Source: Akkermansia sp.
GTDB lineage: Bacteria > Verrucomicrobiota > Verrucomicrobiia > Verrucomicrobiales > Akkermansiaceae
Assembly (NCBI GenBank): GCA_017628435.1
Contig: JAGBZE010000148.1
Span: forward strand, 1-9,121
Reading direction: 5' to 3'
DNA: 9,121 bases
In this document: positions 6,475 through 9,121 of the stretch, piece by piece
How the letters are laid out: the number at the start of each line of letters is the position of its first letter
Numbering within the stretch: position 1 is the first letter of the stretch
Made by a program: the position numbers and the translations under genes
The notes under the pieces: generated by a model
What the model was told of the DNA's origin: nothing
Database searches by the model: none
What the model saw: the letters and a program-made list of their open reading frames with translations, nothing else

Positions 6475-7428
6475 ATGAAACGTTTTCTTCTCCTCCCCTC
6501 TTGCGCCTTACTGGCCTTCGGTGTGCTTACCTCCTGCCAGAAGGAAGAAAAGACAGCTCATCAGCTGGCTGAAGAACTGACTGCAGAACTGCAGAAGGTG
6601 ACCGACTACGCTACGGCTGAGGCTGTGGCTCCTCGTGTAGAGGTTCTCAACAAGCGCTTCCAGAACGCTTCTGTTCGTGTGTTCAGCGCTGATGCTAATG
6701 CTCTGGCTGGCAGCGATGCCAATGCTTATGCTGATGCATTGTGCCGTCTGGTTCGCGAGCACGGACGAGTGCAGGCCAGTAAGCCGGTGACTGAGGCCGG
6801 CGGTGAGGTGGATGACGCTGCCTTGGTGTGCGCGGTGGGCGTTGGTGCTGGTGTTGCTGCAGAATCCTCTACAAAGGATCAGTTCGCCAAGGGTCAGCTT
6901 TATACTTACAATGTTGAGTCTGAGAGCAACAATAACCCGCCTGCCTTTGCCGAGTACTATGGCTCTTCCAAGCTTGCCGCTGCGCTCTCCTATGTGGCAA
7001 CAACAGCTGATAATGGTGCCTTCAAGTTTGCTTCTGAGGAAGATGTGCCTGCTATTCCCGAGCCTGTGGAGGTAGAGCGTGCTGCTGCTCCTGATGCCAG
7101 CGTGATGCCTGCTGATGAAGAGCCTGCTGCCGAAGAAGAGCCTGCTTCTGATGATGCTGCCGTTTCTACTGACGACGAGCCCACTGCAGACACAGAGGAA
7201 CCCTCCGATGCAGATGACCTTGGTTCCGACGTTGGCGATGTTGAGGTGGACGACTCTGCTGATTCTGAGACTGGTGACGATGTTGCCGCAGAGGAACCTG
7301 CAGATGATGCCGCCGCCGATGAGGAGCCGACAGATGATGCCGCCGCTGATGAGGAAGCCTCTGATGATCTTGGCGATGAAGACCTGGGTGGTGATGACCT
7401 GGGCGGCGACCTTGACATTGAGCTGTAA
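6475..7428 (+). CDS. Predicted lipoprotein with long acidic repetitive C-terminus, function unknown
   Basis: 317 residues from ATG 6475, chosen because it opens directly into a lipoprotein signal peptide: MKRF, a hydrophobic core, then lipobox LTSC with Cys21 as the lipidated residue. A TTG 33 codons upstream would bury the signal and lies before the promoter. Q22 and K23 follow the Cys. The folded part (about 24-185) begins with a charged helix (AHQLAEELTAELQKV) and contains Ala-rich helices and Cys90 and Cys119; I recognise no family. From residue 203 to the end (115 residues) there is not a single Lys, Arg or His, while 49 are Asp/Glu. Ten-residue units EEP(A/T)DDAAAD repeat at 272-291 and end in DLGGDDLGGDLDIEL. 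Possible roles are cation (for example Ca2+) binding, a flexible charged spacer, or binding of basic partners such as Lys-rich tails. All of these are inference. An intrinsic terminator follows the stop. Confidence 0.8.
   Translation: MKRFLLLPSCALLAFGVLTSCQKEEKTAHQLAEELTAELQKVTDYATAEAVAPRVEVLNKRFQNASVRVFSADANALAGSDANAYADALCRLVREHGRVQASKPVTEAGGEVDDAALVCAVGVGAGVAAESSTKDQFAKGQLYTYNVESESNNNPPAFAEYYGSSKLAAALSYVATTADNGAFKFASEEDVPAIPEPVEVERAAAPDASVMPADEEPAAEEEPASDDAAVSTDDEPTADTEEPSDADDLGSDVGDVEVDDSADSETGDDVAAEEPADDAAADEEPTDDAAADEEASDDLGDEDLGGDDLGGDLDIEL
7291..7380 (+). repeat. 30-nt tandem repeat encoding acidic decapeptides
   Basis: Three in-phase 30-nt units: 7291-7320, 7321-7350 and a degenerate 7351-7380. 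Units 1 and 2 match at 26 of 30 bases and encode EEPADDAAAD and EEPTDDAAAD; unit 3 encodes EEASDDLGDE. The unit length is a multiple of three, so copy-number change would lengthen or shorten the lipoprotein tail without breaking the frame. Confidence 0.8.
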
Positions 7429-7465
7429 AGAATTTTCACCTTGATTATCACGTTTTGATGATGCC

Positions 7466-7507
7466 CGCCGCGGTTCTCTGAGAATGAGAACTGCGGCGTT
7501 TGTTTTT
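7466..7507 (+). terminator. Strong intrinsic terminator after the lipoprotein gene
   Basis: A 13-bp stem (7466-7478 with 7486-7498, one G-U pair) with a 7-nt loop, followed by TTTGTTTTT at 7499-7507. The truA start codon is only 16 nt beyond the T-run. Confidence 0.93.
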
Positions 7508-7523
7508 ATGAAGATTAATCGTT

Positions 7524-8285
7524 ATGCCCCGTCTGCTGTATACATGTGCATATGATGGCCAGCAATTTAGCGGCTGGCAGAGCCAGAAGGATGCTGATTC
7601 GCTCCAGGATGCGATTGAGGCTGCATTTCTGCGTATTCTGAAGGCGCCGCTTCGCATAGCCGCAAGCGGGCGCACAGACGCAGGCGTGCATGCGCATGCT
7701 CAGTGTTTTCACGCCGATGTGCCGGAAGGGTGCCGTATGACTGCAGAAAACTGGCAGGCGGCATTGAATGCGCACCTGCCGGCTGCTATTCGCATTACTG
7801 AGGTGAGGGAGGTGCCGGCTGATTTTCATGCGCGTTTTAACGCAGTGGCAAAAGAATATGAGTATCTGATCTGCCGTGCACCGGTGCTTTCGCCGTTTCT
7901 GTATGGGCGGGCCTGGCATTTGCCGCACGCGTTTGAGGTGGAGCTGCTGGCAGCGGCTATGCGCGTGTATGAGGGTGAGCACGATTTTCGCCGGTTTGCT
8001 GCTAATCGGGGAAATGAACCTGCTGTTCCCCCGGCGGATTTTTACCTGAGAACGATCTATAGCGCTACGTTGGCAGAGGAGGGGGATATAGTGCGCCTGC
8101 GCACGCGCGGCAACGGTTTTATGTACCGCATGGTACGTCTGCTTGTGGGGACTGCTCACCAGGTGGCGCGGCGGCGCATGAGTCTGGATGAGCTCCAGGA
8201 TATGCTGCAGAATCCTCTCGGGCAGAAAACCCGCTATTGTGCTCCGGCGGATGGTTTATATCTCAGGTGCGTTTTTTATGAATAA
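7524..8285 (+). CDS. truA: tRNA pseudouridine(38-40) synthase TruA
   Basis: Cytoplasmic enzyme that isomerises uridine to pseudouridine at positions 38, 39 and 40 in the anticodon arm of many tRNAs. The 253 residues are close to the usual length (E. coli TruA is 270). The hallmark ASGRTDAGVHA lies at residues 47-57, with Asp52 as the catalytic nucleophile. Also present are the N-terminal YDGQQFSGWQ segment (10-19), ARFNAVAKEYEYLI (103-116) with the conserved Tyr region, GNGFMYRMVRLLVGT (196-210) with the conserved Arg and Val, and the C-terminal APADGLYL (240-247). No key residue is missing. ATG 7524 fits the family N-terminus but has no SD. It sits directly behind the lipoprotein terminator with no room for a promoter between, so its promoter must lie upstream or it relies on read-through. 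The next gene is convergent, so truA is probably transcribed alone. Confidence 0.97.
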   Translation: MPRLLYTCAYDGQQFSGWQSQKDADSLQDAIEAAFLRILKAPLRIAASGRTDAGVHAHAQCFHADVPEGCRMTAENWQAALNAHLPAAIRITEVREVPADFHARFNAVAKEYEYLICRAPVLSPFLYGRAWHLPHAFEVELLAAAMRVYEGEHDFRRFAANRGNEPAVPPADFYLRTIYSATLAEEGDIVRLRTRGNGFMYRMVRLLVGTAHQVARRRMSLDELQDMLQNPLGQKTRYCAPADGLYLRCVFYE

Positions 8286-8316
8286 AAAAGTCTCCTGCTT
8301 AGGGCAGGAGACTTTT
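8286..8316. terminator. Bidirectional intrinsic terminator between convergent truA and the Sel1 gene
   Basis: A 13-bp perfect stem (8286-8298 with 8304-8316; core GTCTCCTGC/GCAGGAGAC) with a TTAGG loop. It has an A-run on the left and T4 on the right, so on the minus strand it ends in six U. It starts right after the truA stop and lies 13 nt beyond the Sel1 gene's stop, serving both. Confidence 0.93.
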
Positions 8317-8329
8317 GATATACTGGGAT

Positions 8330-8878
8330 TTAGTTGGCTGTAGGTTGCTCAGGGCAGGGGCAGCAGGATTTTTCTTCAGTGCATCTTGCTTTTTCCTTGC
8401 AACATTTTCCCTTCGAGAGCTTCTTGTACATTTCCATGTACATCTTAGCTTTTTCAGGATTCTTGGCTACGCCTTTACCGTGCGCGTACATATGCGCGAG
8501 TGCGAGGCAAGCGGCAGGGTGGCCCTCTGCGGCGGCTTTTTCAAGACCCGGTACCGATTTCTTGTACCATTCACTGGCTTTTTCGGTATCAGGTTCTGCC
8601 TTGTCGCTGCCGGTTTCGGTGAGGTAGGCAACAGTGTATTGGGCAATGGGATCACCATTGGCGGCCTCCAGAGTTACGGTCTCGATATCGAGCCATGCCT
8701 GCTCTCCACACTGAATCCCCTTATCTCCCTGTGTGCAAGGTGTCTTGCAGTTACCGTCCTCCGTGCAACGTTCTGCTGCTGCAGGGGGAGGTGTGGTGGA
8801 ATTCGGGGTGTCTTCTGCCTGGGTAAGCGGTGCTATACCCAGCAGTACAGCGGCTGTTGTGAGTGCGATTTTCTTCAT
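8330..8878 (-). CDS. Secreted Sel1-repeat (SLR) protein with Cys-rich flanks
   Basis: 182 residues. A signal peptide (MKK, hydrophobic core, TQA followed by ED) has likely cleavage after Ala21, so the protein is probably periplasmic. The centre holds Sel1-like repeats, TPR-related helix pairs that act as protein-binding scaffolds. One degenerate unit is at about 71-108 (AANGDPIAQYTVAYL... then KASEWYKKSV). A clear one is at about 114-150 (KAAAEGHPAACLALAHMYAHGKGV then NPEKAKMYMEMYKKL), with the classic AHMYAHGKGV core. Eleven Cys flank or enter the repeats: 38, 44, 48 and 57 before them, Cys124 within, and 159, 160, 166, 172, 173 and 175 in a short charged tail. This suggests disulfides or metal binding and is not usual for SLR proteins. 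A weak SD-like GAGGG precedes the ATG. It appears monocistronic, convergent with truA and divergent from the tRNA gene. The partner is unknown. Confidence 0.82.
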   Translation of the reverse strand: MKKIALTTAAVLLGIAPLTQAEDTPNSTTPPPAAAERCTEDGNCKTPCTQGDKGIQCGEQAWLDIETVTLEAANGDPIAQYTVAYLTETGSDKAEPDTEKASEWYKKSVPGLEKAAAEGHPAACLALAHMYAHGKGVAKNPEKAKMYMEMYKKLSKGKCCKEKARCTEEKSCCPCPEQPTAN

Positions 8879-8981
8879 AGGCCCTCATTCTGCACCCAAC
8901 TTTCTGCCGATTCAACCTATCTTTCCATATGTTTTACTTGAAAATTTATCAAAAACTGGCCAAAAATGGATCGAAATTCAC

Positions 8982-9009
8982 TTTTTTTGAAAAAAATTAG
9001 AAATAATCA
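8982..9009 (+). promoter_or_regulatory. AT-rich UP-element-like tract upstream of the tRNA promoter
   Basis: The stretch abuts the -35 box, contains seven T, one G and seven A in a row (8982-8996), then further A/T-rich sequence. Such A/T tracts just upstream of -35 boost rRNA and tRNA promoters by contact with the RNA polymerase alpha subunit. The wider 8935-9009 interval is also strikingly AT-rich. I see no good promoter for the minus-strand Sel1 gene in it. Confidence 0.5.
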
Positions 9010-9038
9010 TTGACTCGCGTGGAGAGAACGTGTATACT
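9010..9038 (+). promoter_or_regulatory. Strong sigma70-type promoter of tRNA-Thr
   Basis: -35 TTGACT (9010-9015), an exact 17-bp spacer, and -10 TATACT (9033-9038); each hexamer differs from consensus at one base. Transcription should begin near 9045, about 40 nt before the tRNA. Confidence 0.88.
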
Positions 9039-9051
9039 CGCCCCGCTTTCA

Positions 9052-9070
9052 CGTCTCACCAAGTGGGACG
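9052..9070 (+). other. Hairpin in the tRNA 5' leader
   Basis: CGTCTCAC (9052-9059) pairs with GTGGGACG (9063-9070) around a three-base CAA loop, giving eight pairs with one G-U. It ends 14 nt before the mature tRNA 5' end, so it may help leader folding or RNase processing. No T-tract follows. Confidence 0.5.
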
Positions 9071-9084
9071 CCCGGAGTCAAGTC

Positions 9085-9121
<37 letters not shown>

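Noticed and set aside
7412..7440. TTGACA at 7412-7417 as a truA promoter
   Set aside because: A perfect -35 hexamer, but no acceptable -10 at 16-18 bp, and it lies in the acidic coding tail upstream of a terminator.
6990..7451. Ser/Ala-rich minus-strand open frame (153 codons)
   Set aside because: It is the complement of the acidic GAT/GAG/GCT repeats, which read as Ser-rich on the other strand; no start signals.
8924..8952. Minus-strand promoter for the Sel1 gene (TTGATA with TATGGA, 17 bp apart)
   Set aside because: The -10 matches only half of consensus and the region is so AT-rich that chance matches are expected.

Overview
The window reads as a moderately GC-rich bacterial chromosome segment. 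A Verrucomicrobiota (Akkermansia-like) or related PVC-group Gram-negative is my best guess. The reasons are paired ExbD genes followed by a giant periplasmic TPR protein, Ala-rich exported proteins of no obvious family, and start codons that mostly lack Shine-Dalgarno (SD) motifs. This assignment is inference; no marker gene in the window proves it.

Layout. Positions 1-48 (possibly to 87) are the acidic 3' end of a gene cut by the window edge, probably the ExbB/TolQ proton-channel subunit. Two ExbD/TolR-family genes (171-689, 716-1207) follow, then an intergenic hairpin, a 1129-residue exported TPR/alpha-solenoid protein (1309-4698) and a second exported helical protein (4720-5739). A strong intrinsic terminator (5757-5794) closes this block. 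It looks like one envelope energy-transduction module: ExbB/ExbD use the proton motive force in the inner membrane and the large periplasmic solenoid is the likely partner. No TonB or TolA is visible.

Next come single genes: a GNAT acetyltransferase (5816-6301, the only gene here with a consensus SD), a lipoprotein with its own sigma70-like promoter and a long, purely acidic repetitive C-terminus (6475-7428), and truA (tRNA pseudouridine 38-40 synthase, 7524-8285). truA and a minus-strand Cys-rich Sel1-repeat secreted protein (8330-8878) converge on a bidirectional terminator (8286-8316). At the right edge a strong promoter with an AT-rich upstream element drives a tRNA-Thr(GGU) gene that is cut at 9121.

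The most interesting material is the ExbB-ExbD-ExbD-TPR-helical protein module, the in-frame amber codon inside the upstream gene's acidic tail, the acidic-tailed lipoprotein, and two genes whose start codons lie within about 25 nt downstream of intrinsic terminators. The sequence shows no mobile element, CRISPR array or obviously broken gene, apart from the possible amber truncation at 46-48. No gene-free stretch exceeds about 210 bases.
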